22,687 nucleotides of DNA from a virus: IMG/VR virus record IMGVR_UViG_3300043331_002188, positions 1 through 22,687 of that record; one strand, 5' to 3'. This document shows positions 6,960-12,762 of this stretch, one piece after another. The notes beneath the pieces are model-generated. The model saw nothing but the letters and a program-made list of their open reading frames with translations, searched no databases and had not been told where the DNA came from. How positions within the stretch are numbered: the stretch's first letter is position 1; each line of letters opens with the position of its first letter. Made by a program: the position numbers and the translations under genes.

Positions 6960-7223
6960 TCATAGGCCCCCCCCGCTGCCCCGCGCCATCGCCGGCGCGG
7001 ACAGGGCGCGGTGGCATGGTCGCCCCCGCCTGGGCGGGCGCGGCAAGAGCGCCTGCACGGGCACCCCCAGGGCCTGGGCAATCTCTTCCAGGCGTGCAAT
7101 CGTCGGGGACGAGCGGGCCGTTTCAATCGATGAAATGAGTTCGCGCGAACACCCGGCACGGGTGGCCAGTTCGGCTTGCGTCAGGCCCTTGGCGCGGCGT
7201 AACTCCTGGACGAGTAGGCGCAT
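6960..7223 (-). CDS. XRE-family helix-turn-helix regulator (87 aa)
   Basis: The ATG at 7223 is chosen over an upstream in-frame start because GAGAGGGGAGGAGC lies directly before it. Residues 1-58 form a complete Cro/CI-type HTH_3 domain: LVQELRRAKGLTQAELATRA, then CSRELISSIETARSSPTIA and LEEIAQALGVPVQALL. The rest is a basic, low-complexity tail (RPPRRGRP). It points toward the RHH gene and is divergent from the second XRE gene at 7477, a layout like a phage repressor/Cro switch. Which one is the repressor cannot be told from sequence. Confidence 0.88.
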   Translation of the reverse strand: MRLLVQELRRAKGLTQAELATRAGCSRELISSIETARSSPTIARLEEIAQALGVPVQALLPRPPRRGRPCHRALSAPAMARGSGGGL

Positions 7224-7280
7224 GCTCCTCCCCTCTCCTCTCCGCTGATGGCAGGTGTGTATGGCAGGCATACTACCACA

Positions 7281-7311
7281 GGGATTTTGTTACTGAAAAG
7301 CAAAATATCCC
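7281..7311. promoter_or_regulatory. Imperfect dyad upstream of the 87-aa XRE gene
   Basis: GGGATTTTG (7281-7289) faces CAAAATATCCC (7301-7311), an inverted repeat with a 2-nt bulge around an 11-nt centre. It lies about 60 bp upstream of the ATG at 7223. Size and position fit an operator of one of the two divergent XRE regulators. Confidence 0.4.
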
Positions 7312-7387
7312 GCCAGGCGACGCGCACCTCGCCATGATTCCTCGCGCATTTCTGCCCATTATTTTTTCTTAACTGCTTATAAACACA

Positions 7388-7421
7388 CGCAAATTTGCGC
7401 GTGAGTGGTAATCCTGTTACC
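7388..7421. promoter_or_regulatory. Two palindromes upstream of the 149-aa XRE gene
   Basis: CGCAAATTTGCG (7388-7399) is a perfect 12-bp palindrome and GGTAATCCTGTTACC (7407-7421) a 5-5-5 dyad. Both lie in the AT-rich divergent intergenic region 7224-7476, close to TTATAAAC (7377-7384), a possible -10 in either direction. They are good candidates for operators of the flanking XRE proteins. Confidence 0.45.
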
Positions 7422-7449
7422 ATGATGGGGTGGAGTGAGGGACACGGAC

Positions 7450-7469
7450 GACACGGGGACGCGGGGAGG
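7450..7469 (+). repeat. Short copy of the GACACGGGGACGCGGGGA repeat
   Basis: The 18-mer GACACGGGGACGCGGGGA occurs here and again at 15893-15910 inside the scaffold-like gene. Here its end (GGGGAGG) supplies the ribosome-binding site of the 149-aa XRE gene. Confidence 0.7.
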
Positions 7470-7476
7470 CATGGCC

Positions 7477-7926
7477 ATGATGGGCAGCACACGAAGCATG
7501 CGGGTGGGCAAACAGATGAAGGCGTTGCGGGAGGAGGCGCGGCTGACGCAGGACGACCTGGCGAGCCGCGCCCAGCTCGCGAGCGGGGCGCTGATTGCGC
7601 AGTACGAAGCGGGCACCAAAATGCCCTCGCTGGACAAGTCGATGGACCTGGCCATCCAGCTCGGGGTGTCGCTGTCCGAGCTGGTGGGCGAGCATGCCCG
7701 GGGCACCACGGCGCGCATTACCTGCAACGCCAACGGCGACCATCAGACGGTGTATCAGCACGTCGAGGGGCTGATGCTGACGGACGATCTCGAAGCGACA
7801 CTGGCTCGCCTGGTCACCCGCGTCCTCGACGCGCAGCGGCCGATGCTGCTGGAGGCGGTCACGACGGCGGTACGGCAGGTGCTGCAGGCAGGGCAGGGAC
7901 AGGACGGGCCAGCGGCCGCGCCCTGA
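7477..7926 (+). CDS. XRE-family helix-turn-helix regulator (149 aa)
   Basis: The start is taken as ATG 7477, 7 nt after GGGGAGG; GTG 7435 and ATGs at 7471 and 7480 are alternatives. An HTH_3 domain follows: VGKQMKALREEARLTQDDLA, SGALIAQYEAGTKMPSLDK and MDLAIQLGVSLSELVGE. The C-terminal half is helical and probably oligomerises (LTDDLEATLARLVTRVLDAQ). The segment RITCNANGDHQTVYQHVEG between them is unassigned. It is larger than the divergent 87-aa XRE protein and lacks a visible LexA-type peptidase, so induction by self-cleavage is unlikely. Confidence 0.88.
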   Translation: MMGSTRSMRVGKQMKALREEARLTQDDLASRAQLASGALIAQYEAGTKMPSLDKSMDLAIQLGVSLSELVGEHARGTTARITCNANGDHQTVYQHVEGLMLTDDLEATLARLVTRVLDAQRPMLLEAVTTAVRQVLQAGQGQDGPAAAP

Positions 7927-8050
7927 ACAAAGCCTGGACAGCACGCGTGGTATGACGATTCTGCATGGAAGAAGTGGGTCACGCCGGCCATGGGGGGCAT
8001 ATTGGGGTAATGGGTTGACGTGGTTGCTGGCGCTGCGGACGCGCACCCCC

Positions 8051-8086
8051 CCCCACTTCTGATAACCACCATTATCAGAAGTGGGG
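8051..8086. terminator. Perfect 15-bp stem-loop between convergent genes
   Basis: CCCCACTTCTGATAA (8051-8065) and TTATCAGAAGTGGGG (8072-8086) are perfect inverted repeats around a 6-nt loop (CCACCA). It lies between the end of the + strand XRE gene (7926) and the end of a - strand gene (8136), so a two-way transcription stop is the natural reading. No U-tract follows on either strand, so a binding site or mobile palindromic repeat remains possible. The rest of 7927-8135 shows no gene and includes C- and G-homopolymer runs. Confidence 0.5.
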
Positions 8087-8135
8087 CGCCGCGTGGGCGC
8101 CCGGGTGGGGGGGGCCGAGAAGGGCCCCTCGTCCT

Positions 8136-8387
8136 CTACGCAGCCCGCGTGCGGCTGGTGCGCGTGACCAGCCCGCCCTGGGCCTGATCCGCGGCCCACT
8201 GCGCATCCGCCAGGGGCTTGACACCGAACAGGTACAGATCCACATTCCGGTAGTCCACCAGGATGGCCTTGTGGCTGGTGTCGTCAGGCCGGAAGATGTA
8301 GCCGCCATTCGTCCGCTCGGCGGTGCCGTACAGGTCGCCAAACGCGGCGTAGTGGACAATCTTGCTGGTGCGTGGTAGCGTGGTCAT
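8136..8387 (-). CDS. Hypothetical 83-aa protein under the operator-promoter
   Basis: ATG 8387 is preceded by GAAGGAACGAGTC. The product is a compact alpha/beta-type sequence with many aromatics: KIVHYAAFGDLYGTAERTNG, YIFRPDD, ILVDYRNVDLYLFGVKPLAD. It has no motif I can name. It is transcribed from the promoter at 8472-8500, whose spacer holds one of two near-identical sites around the neighbouring XRE gene, so it is probably a regulated target such as an antirepressor or host-interaction protein (inference). Confidence 0.65.
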   Translation of the reverse strand: MTTLPRTSKIVHYAAFGDLYGTAERTNGGYIFRPDDTSHKAILVDYRNVDLYLFGVKPLADAQWAADQAQGGLVTRTSRTRAA

Positions 8388-8471
8388 GACTCGTTCCTTC
8401 TCGGGAGTGGGTTGCGTGTGACGCGGTGGTTGCTGCCAAGCTGGTCACCGCGTCGCGCTGTATCTATAAAG

Positions 8472-8500
8472 ATTGTATCCTAGCAAAAATGGATAGTCAA
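8472..8500 (-). promoter_or_regulatory. Promoter with embedded 18-bp site (copy 1)
   Basis: On the - strand, TTGACT (8500-8495) and TACAAT (8477-8472) are 17 bp apart, each 5/6 to consensus. The spacer is almost exactly the repeat TCCTAGCAAAAATGGATA (8478-8495 on the + strand). This copy also contains the dyad TATCC-N10-GGATA (8476-8495). It drives the 83-aa gene and would be occluded by any protein bound to the repeat. Confidence 0.65.
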
Positions 8501-8694
8501 TCTCCCTGGAAAGCTTTCTCCATTTTTTTTGGTCTCAAGATCGTCCGGATGAACTTTTCACAGCGTGGCGTGATAGGCTCATTCCCTCTCTCCAGTCTTG
8601 ATATATAATTCGCTGTATAGCCTAGTAGCTCTCCCATCGCCCGTTGCGTGAGCCCGTGTGCCTCACGCAATGCCTTGAATTCTTCCCTTGTCAT
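8497..8694 (-). CDS. Small XRE-family regulator (65 aa) flanked by paired sites
   Basis: A nearly minimal helix-turn-helix protein: MTREEFKALREAHGLTQRAM, then ELLGYTANYISRLERGNEPI and TPRCEKFIRTIL. The first part matches HTH_3 with the turn at TQRAMGELLGYTANYISRLE. ATG 8694 follows AGGAGATACAAGGC. The 18-bp sequence TCCTAGCA(A/G)AAATGGATA ends 1 bp past its stop codon and also begins 10 bp upstream of its start, where it overlaps the Shine-Dalgarno. It most likely binds both copies, controlling itself and both outward promoters. Confidence 0.85.
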   Translation of the reverse strand: MTREEFKALREAHGLTQRAMGELLGYTANYISRLERGNEPITPRCEKFIRTILRPKKMEKAFQGD

Positions 8695-8697
8695 GCC

Positions 8698-8743
8698 TTG
8701 TATCTCCTAGCAGAAATGGATATAATGTAGAAGTATACATTAT
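8698..8743 (+). promoter_or_regulatory. Promoter with embedded 18-bp site (copy 2) and adjacent dyad
   Basis: On the + strand TTGTAT (8698-8703) and a perfect TATAAT (8721-8726) are 17 bp apart. The spacer carries TCCTAGCAGAAATGGATA (8705-8722), 17/18 identical to copy 1 at 8478-8495. A perfect 8-bp dyad, ATAATGTA-N6-TACATTAT (8722-8743), overlaps the -10 box. It drives the + strand genes from 8773 and covers the upstream region of the divergent XRE gene. Confidence 0.6.
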
Positions 8744-8772
8744 GGTGTGCTATTCTACCAGGAGAACGGTCA

Positions 8773-8982
8773 ATGGTCATGTCGGCGGAAGAGAAACGTG
8801 CGGCACAGAAATGCTCTAGGCTTCGGTGGTACTGTAGGAATCGTGCACGTATAAGTGCTCACCGGAAACAACAGCGCGCAGCTGATCCCGTCTATAGGGC
8901 AAAGGCGGATGCCAGGGCCACCGCCTTTCGCAAAGCCAATGCAGCGCGCGTCAATGCGGCGCGCCGTGCCCACACCCCATGA
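8773..8982 (+). CDS. Basic protein resembling the N-terminal half of an HNH endonuclease
   Basis: 69 aa from ATG 8773 (AGGAGAACGGTCA upstream; ATG 8779 is also possible). It is strongly basic with repeated R/K/A helices: RLRWYCRNRARISAHRKQ, ADPVYRAKADARATAF, RKANAARVNAARRA. Such arrays commonly precede the HNH domain in phage and bacterial HNH proteins. The same style resumes, in the same reading frame, at 9523 (RRAWSRANPDRIRANNARVR) just before a real HNH domain. I read it as the front part of one HNH gene broken by an insertion at about 8971-9531. A separate small DNA-binding protein is the alternative. Confidence 0.6.
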   Translation: MVMSAEEKRAAQKCSRLRWYCRNRARISAHRKQQRAADPVYRAKADARATAFRKANAARVNAARRAHTP

Positions 8983-8993
8983 AAGGACCACCG

Positions 8994-9509
8994 ATGCCCT
9001 GTGACCAATGTAGTGCCTATCACAGCCTGGGCTATGATAGTTGCCCGGCCTGCCAGTTCGCGCCAGAGGAGCCGCTGCCACCGGCAACACCGCTGGCGCT
9101 GCTCGTCTCCCTGGAAGATGCCATGCGCCACGCGCTGCTTGATGGGGGACGGGTCGAGGATTACCAGGTCGCCGTGTGGATCGCCCTCGTCAAGAGCGCG
9201 CGGGAGCGGCTTCAGGAGTCCAACACACCCGGCGAGACGGATGAGCAACGCTGCCCGATCTGCAACACCGTGCGCCAGCTCCCCCACGACGAGGACGCCT
9301 GGACGCTCCATGTCAACCACTGCCTGACCCAGGTGGAAGAAGACGCAGAATGGACGGCGGAGGTGACTCTGGCACGCCGGGATGCCTGGGACGCCTGGGT
9401 TATCAGCCATACCGAGACCATCACGTCCGTGCAGCTTGCGGCGCACTGTCTGCGGCTTGGGTGGGACCTCCCGACGCTCAAGCGCCACATGAAGCGACAC
9501 CAGCTCTAG
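8994..9509 (+). CDS. Zinc-ribbon-type hypothetical protein inside the split HNH gene
   Basis: 171 aa from ATG 8994, which has AAAGGA at 6-nt spacing; an ATG at 8979 overlapping the previous stop is possible. Metal-binding pairs are seen as CDQC (residues 3-6) with CPAC (16-19), forming a ribbon, and CPIC (about 88-91) with H-x3-HC near residue 110. The C-terminal helix LAAHCLRLGWDLPTLKRHMK could bind DNA. No named family recognised. It fills nearly all of a 561-bp segment between two pieces that together look like one HNH protein, so it may have arrived as a unit. Confidence 0.75.
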   Translation: MPCDQCSAYHSLGYDSCPACQFAPEEPLPPATPLALLVSLEDAMRHALLDGGRVEDYQVAVWIALVKSARERLQESNTPGETDEQRCPICNTVRQLPHDEDAWTLHVNHCLTQVEEDAEWTAEVTLARRDAWDAWVISHTETITSVQLAAHCLRLGWDLPTLKRHMKRHQL

Positions 9510-9576
9510 CGGCAAGCCCGGACGACGTGCGTGGAGCCGTGCTAATCCCGATCGCATTCGTGCGAACAATGCTCGG

Positions 9577-9864
9577 GTGCGGGCAAGAAGACGAGCGGTT
9601 GCTGTGCGCGACTTCACGGCAGCGCAGTGGAAGGAGATGCAAGAAGCCTATGATCACCGTTGTGCCTATTGTGGCAAACGATGCAAGGGCAAGTTAACGC
9701 AGGACCACATCACGCCGCTGTCGCAAGGGGGATTGCATACGGCAAGCAATATTATCCCGGCGTGCAGTTCGTGTAATAATCGAAAACACACTGGCCCACC
9801 ACTGAAACCAGTACAGCCAATGTTGTTATTGATCGCGCCAGCACTGAAAAAGAAGGTATCCTAG
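9577..9864 (+). CDS. HNH endonuclease (C-terminal part; front end probably displaced)
   Basis: The HNH zinc fold is complete: HRCAYCGKRC, then QDHITPLSQGG with the catalytic histidine of DHI, NIIPACSSCNNRK with the second zinc pair, then the family-like tail GPPLKPVQP. HNH enzymes cut DNA and often aid phage packaging or act as homing nucleases. The best visible start is GTG 9577 with no clear Shine-Dalgarno. The frame is open back to 9493 and encodes plausible protein (RAWSRANPDRIRANNARVR), in the same frame as the basic ORF at 8773. Translation may therefore be weak or re-initiated. Confidence 0.85.
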   Translation: MRARRRAVAVRDFTAAQWKEMQEAYDHRCAYCGKRCKGKLTQDHITPLSQGGLHTASNIIPACSSCNNRKHTGPPLKPVQPMLLLIAPALKKKVS

Positions 9865-9866
9865 CG

Positions 9867-10058
9867 ATGGACGCTGACGCCTACGACGCCCTGATGCAGC
9901 GCATGGCCGCCGTGCTCGACGCCATCAGTACGTCCTACGATAAACTTGTGGAGTTCACAGACGAGCAGCGCCAGATCAACGGCCGCCTCGAAGTGCTGAT
10001 CCGCGAGGTCATCCGCCAGCGCCGCAACGGGGGGACCAACGGAGGCACGCATGTCTGA
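9867..10058 (+). CDS. Hypothetical 63-aa helical protein
   Basis: Starts 2 bp after the HNH stop (ATG 9867). The sequence is largely one amphipathic helix (ALMQRMAAVLDAISTSYDKL, then INGRLEVLIREVIRQRR), suggesting a coiled-coil dimer. It ends NGGTHV. The next gene overlaps it by 8 bp and encodes a similar protein ending NGTH, so the two may be a duplicated pair. Function unknown. Confidence 0.65.
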   Translation: MDADAYDALMQRMAAVLDAISTSYDKLVEFTDEQRQINGRLEVLIREVIRQRRNGGTNGGTHV

Positions 10059-10248
10059 TGCCGACTTTAACGCCCAGCTCGCCAGCCACGAGGACATTCT
10101 GCGGCATCTCGTCGCCCTGATCGTCAAAATGGATGCGACCATGGATGAACTGAAGGGCATACACCTGCGGCAGACGGAGACCCTCGCCGTGGTCACGCAA
10201 CTGCTCCAGCGCCGCGAGGGGAACGATACGCACAACGGCACCCACTAG
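10051..10248 (+). CDS. Hypothetical 65-aa helical protein
   Basis: ATG 10051 is preceded by GGAGGCACGC and overlaps the previous gene by 8 bp. The helical core (DILRHLVALIVKMDATMDEL, then QTETLAVVTQLLQRR) has heptad-like spacing of hydrophobic residues. Its DAD start and RR-G...GTH ending resemble the 63-aa protein before it. The pair may form a hetero-oligomer. Function unknown. Confidence 0.65.
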   Translation: MSDADFNAQLASHEDILRHLVALIVKMDATMDELKGIHLRQTETLAVVTQLLQRREGNDTHNGTH

Positions 10249-10256
10249 GAGGCTCC

Positions 10257-10481
10257 ATGCCGTACATCGTCTACGACCTGGCGCGTGCCGCGCCAGAGCC
10301 ATACCCCACCCTGCACGACGCCATGCAGGCCCTGCTCGCCCGCTACCCCGAGGCCGTGTTCAGCGATGTCGACTTCGACCAGGACCCGGTTCTCTGGGTC
10401 TGGCCCTCCAACACCGCCAGCATGCACGCCCGCCCTCGCGACGCCGTGGCCTGGATCCAGCAGGACACATTTTCGACTTGA
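10257..10481 (+). CDS. Hypothetical 74-aa protein
   Basis: ATG 10257 follows GGAGGCTCC and lies 8 bp after the preceding stop. Visible elements are a short N-terminal strand (YIVYDL), a helix (LHDAMQALLARYP) and acidic/aromatic runs (FSDVDFDQDPVLWVW). No motif recognised. It is the last gene before the dyad-rich stretch in front of the terminase genes. Confidence 0.65.
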   Translation: MPYIVYDLARAAPEPYPTLHDAMQALLARYPEAVFSDVDFDQDPVLWVWPSNTASMHARPRDAVAWIQQDTFST

Positions 10482-10516
10482 CACGCACGCGAGACGCGTT
10501 TACCTTCACGCTCGTG

Positions 10517-10612
10517 CTAGTAGTTACCGGGATTAAGATAGATAGATAGTTCTATCTTAACCTTGGATGTAATTACTAGTGCGTCTACTCACCAGTAATA
10601 CATCTCCCGGTA
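10517..10612. repeat. Nested inverted repeats upstream of the terminase genes
   Basis: TTAAGATAGA (10533-10542) and TCTATCTTAA (10551-10560) form a perfect 10-bp stem with an 8-nt loop. It is nested in CTAGTAGTTAC (10517-10527) against GTAATTACTAG (10569-10579), 10 of 11 matching. TACCGGGA (10525-10532) also pairs with TCCCGGTA (10605-10612). The AT-rich gap 10482-10657 has no gene. Its position just before terS suits a packaging (pac/cos) site, late promoter region or terminator. Confidence 0.65.
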
Positions 10613-10657
10613 TACTCCTATCACCACAGCCATCTAGGGACTTTCTGGTACACTACA

Positions 10658-10984
10658 ATGCACCCGCCGCTTGTCGTACACCCCGGCAAGCGGATGGGGG
10701 TGAAAAAGAATCGATGGGTATCCATGGCTGGCACTGGCGGTGCACGCCCAGGCGCCGGACGCCCCAGGGGACGCCGCAACCAACGCTCCCTTGACGGCGA
10801 AGCCTTTGCGCGGGCCATCCTCGAAGATGCGACGGTGCGCCAGACGCTCCTGGTCCAGGCCCAGACCGGGGTCATGTCGGCCGAGATCCTCAGAACGCTG
10901 ATGACCTATGCCTTTGGCAAGCCCGTGGAGGTGATCCCCGGTGGCGACGCTGACAGCCCGCGCTCGGTCACAATCACGTTCTAA
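10658..10984 (+). CDS. terS: Terminase small subunit-like protein
   Basis: The core GTGGARPGAGRPRGRRNQRS is the usual N-terminal motif of a family of small phage terminase/DNA-binding proteins (GGARPGAGRK type). It is followed by a helical segment, GEAFARAILEDATVRQTLLV, and a hydrophobic stretch. Small terminases bind the packaging site and load the large subunit. The start is uncertain: ATG 10658, 10694 or 10724. The last (MAGTGGARPGAGRP) matches the usual family start, but none has a strong Shine-Dalgarno. Its 3' end overlaps the proposed large terminase start, which supports the pairing. Confidence 0.65.
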   Translation: MHPPLVVHPGKRMGVKKNRWVSMAGTGGARPGAGRPRGRRNQRSLDGEAFARAILEDATVRQTLLVQAQTGVMSAEILRTLMTYAFGKPVEVIPGGDADSPRSVTITF

Positions 10985-12279
10985 GCCCCTCGTGGTGCAC
11001 TTCCCCCCCCTCCGGGAGCACCAGCGCCAGCTCTATGACGCCCGCCAGCGGTTCAACGTCTGGGTCTGCCACCGGAGGTTCGGGTAAAACCGTGCTTGCC
11101 CTCTATACCCTTATTGCCGACGCCTACCGCAACCCCCAGCCGCGCCCCCGCTATGGCTACCTGGCGCCCCTCTACCGCCAGGGCAAGGTGATTGCCTGGG
11201 ACCTGCTGAAGCACCTGACGCGCGCGCTGCCAGGCACCAGGATCAACGAGGCGGAACTCCGCGTGGACCTCACGGGCGACCGCCGTATTCAGATCTTTGG
11301 CGCCGACAATCCCGATGCGCTGCGGGGCCTGTACCTCGATGGCGCGGTGTTCGACGAGTACGCCCAGATGCGGCCGCGGGTGTGGAGTGAAGTGGTGCGG
11401 CCGGCGCTGGCCGATCGCCAGGGATGGGCCGTGTTCATTGGGACCCCGATGGGCCACAACCATTTCCACGACCTGTTCCAGCAGGCGCAGCAGGACCCCA
11501 CCTGGCATACGGCCATCTACCGCGCGTCTGAGACCGGCATCCTGCCGCAGGACGAACTCGACGCGGCCCGGGCCGTGATGTCGCCGGAGCAATATGCGCA
11601 GGAGTTTGAAACGAGCTTCGAATCCGCCCTGATCGGGGCCTACTACGCCTCGTACCTGGAGACCGCGCGCGAGGAGGGCCGCATCACCCGCGTGCCGCAT
11701 GACCCGAGCCTGCCCGTGCACGTGAGCTTCGACCTGGGGGTCTCGGACGCCACCGCGATCTGGTTTTTCCAGCCGTCTGGCCGCATGATTCACGTGATTG
11801 ACTATTACGAAGCCAGCGACAAGGGCCTGGAGTTCTACGCCAAGATCATCAAGGACAAGCCCTATACTCTGGGCCGTGTGTACTGGCCGCATGACGTCAT
11901 GGCGCGCGATTTTAGTAGTGACGGCCGCACCCGCCTGGCCATTGCCGAGAGCTTAGGCCTCCGGCCTGGGGTGGTCGTGCCCCAGGGCAGTGTGGCGGAC
12001 GGTATTGCCGCAGTCAGAGTGCTGTTCCCCCGCTTCGTGTTCGATCAAGAGAAGTGTTACGAAGGCCTGGAGTGCCTCAAAGCGTACCGCCGTGAATGGA
12101 GTGAAGAGCGCAAGGACTGGTTGGACAGACCGATGCACAACTATGCGTCACACGCTGCAGATAGTCTGCGGACCTTCGCGAGCGCCTATCAGGACGACAC
12201 CCCCGCCGTCCTGCCCACGTTCACCCGCGAGCCTGGTGCGCTGCCCCGAGGGGTGCGCCAGGGCTTCTGGTTTCGCTAG
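10941..12279 (+). CDS. terL: Terminase large subunit, spanning a +1 frameshift
   Basis: The packaging ATPase-nuclease is encoded in two frames. Frame 1 starts best at GTG 10941 (GGAGG 9 nt upstream) and reads MATLTARARSQ... then HFPPLREHQRQLYDARQRF, NVWVCHRRFG and TAA (11085-11087). Skipping T11085 continues with KTVLALYTLI to 12279, completing Walker A (HRRFGKT, about residues 44-50) and a 445-aa protein. Walker B is AVFDEYA. Nuclease acidic residues lie in SFDLGVSD, WPHDVMARD and HAADSLRTF. The + frame alone, from ATG 11035, would give 414 aa lacking the conserved front. Whether the shift is programmed, a mutation or a sequencing error is open. Confidence 0.88.
11074..11088 (+). promoter_or_regulatory. 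Candidate programmed +1 frameshift signal in terL
   Basis: In the first frame the codons are CGG AGG TTC GGG TAA A. GGAGG (11074-11078) is a Shine-Dalgarno-like sequence, followed by a 3-nt gap (TTC), GGG as the P-site codon and the stop TAA. Re-pairing of glycyl-tRNA from GGG to GGT lets AAA be read next. The arrangement and spacing match the RF2 (prfB) site AGGGGG-TAT-CTT-TGA. The extra base is a lone T between G and A runs, not a homopolymer length change. Confidence 0.55.
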
Positions 12280-12287
12280 GAGGGGCG

Positions 12288-12518
12288 GTGGGGGAACCTG
12301 CGAGTCGTCTCATGCTCCAGGTGGTCATCAGTCGGTGGCGCGCCCTCATGCTGATGGCCGAGGCGAACCACCGGACGCCGCAGCAGCACCTCGCCTGGCT
12401 CTTTGACCAGTGGTGGTCCACCGATCCCGAGGTGCAGAAATGGCAGGATGCGGCGTATGAGCAGTGGCCCGAGATGCGCGAACCCCAGTGGTGGCTGCGG
12501 GATGTGGACGATGCGTAA
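12288..12518 (+). CDS. Hypothetical 76-aa protein
   Basis: GTG 12288 is preceded by AGGAGGGGCG, 8 bp after the terminase stop. The product is tryptophan-rich and acidic toward the end: ISRWRALMLMAEANHRTPQQ, HLAWLFDQWWSTDPEVQ, EPQWWLRDVDDA. It looks like a small helical protein of the packaging/head region. No family recognised. Confidence 0.65.
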   Translation: MGEPASRLMLQVVISRWRALMLMAEANHRTPQQHLAWLFDQWWSTDPEVQKWQDAAYEQWPEMREPQWWLRDVDDA

Positions 12519-12762
12519 CACCACACCGCTCCCTGAGGCGTGGGCCGTGCAGTCCCCCTGGCGCCACCGCACCCGCCGGCGGTGGGTGACGTGGCTGCCG
12601 CGCTGGCAGTGGGTGCAGCGCGGGCTGACGCATCTGCCGCGCCCCTGGCGGTCGTCTACGTGCGAGACGGAGGCACCGGCCACGAGGTGCACCTGCTCGA
12701 TGTACTCCATCCGCTGGGGGATGTGGCCCGCAGCACAGCAGGAGGACTACGACGATGCCTAG
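12511..12762 (+). CDS. Hypothetical 83-aa protein (frame uncertain)
   Basis: ATG 12511 overlaps the previous gene by 8 bp and the frame ends 8 bp inside the next gene, typical for this operon. The N-terminal half looks like protein (LPEAWAVQSPWRHRTRRRWV, TWLPRWQWVQRG). The second half in this frame is odd (SSTCETEAPATRCTCSMYS). The alternative frame over 12620-12740 reads more naturally (LAVVYVRDGGTGHEVHLLDV then LHPLGDV). A second frame switch, or coding in the other frame from GTG 12540, is possible. Confidence 0.45.
   Translation: MRNTTPLPEAWAVQSPWRHRTRRRWVTWLPRWQWVQRGLTHLPRPWRSSTCETEAPATRCTCSMYSIRWGMWPAAQQEDYDDA

Noticed and set aside
11001-11010. Homopolymer C run as a slippery site in the terminase start
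   Set aside because: The frame before and after the run is continuous; the break is at 11085, not here.
11035-11100. Reading the large terminase as a 414-aa protein from ATG 11035 with Walker A ATGGSGKT
   Set aside because: The N-terminal residues in that frame are low-complexity Ser/Gly/Thr with no terminase pattern, while the overlapping frame encodes HFPPLREHQ and VCHRRFG in the right place. GKT is shared only because the frames merge there.
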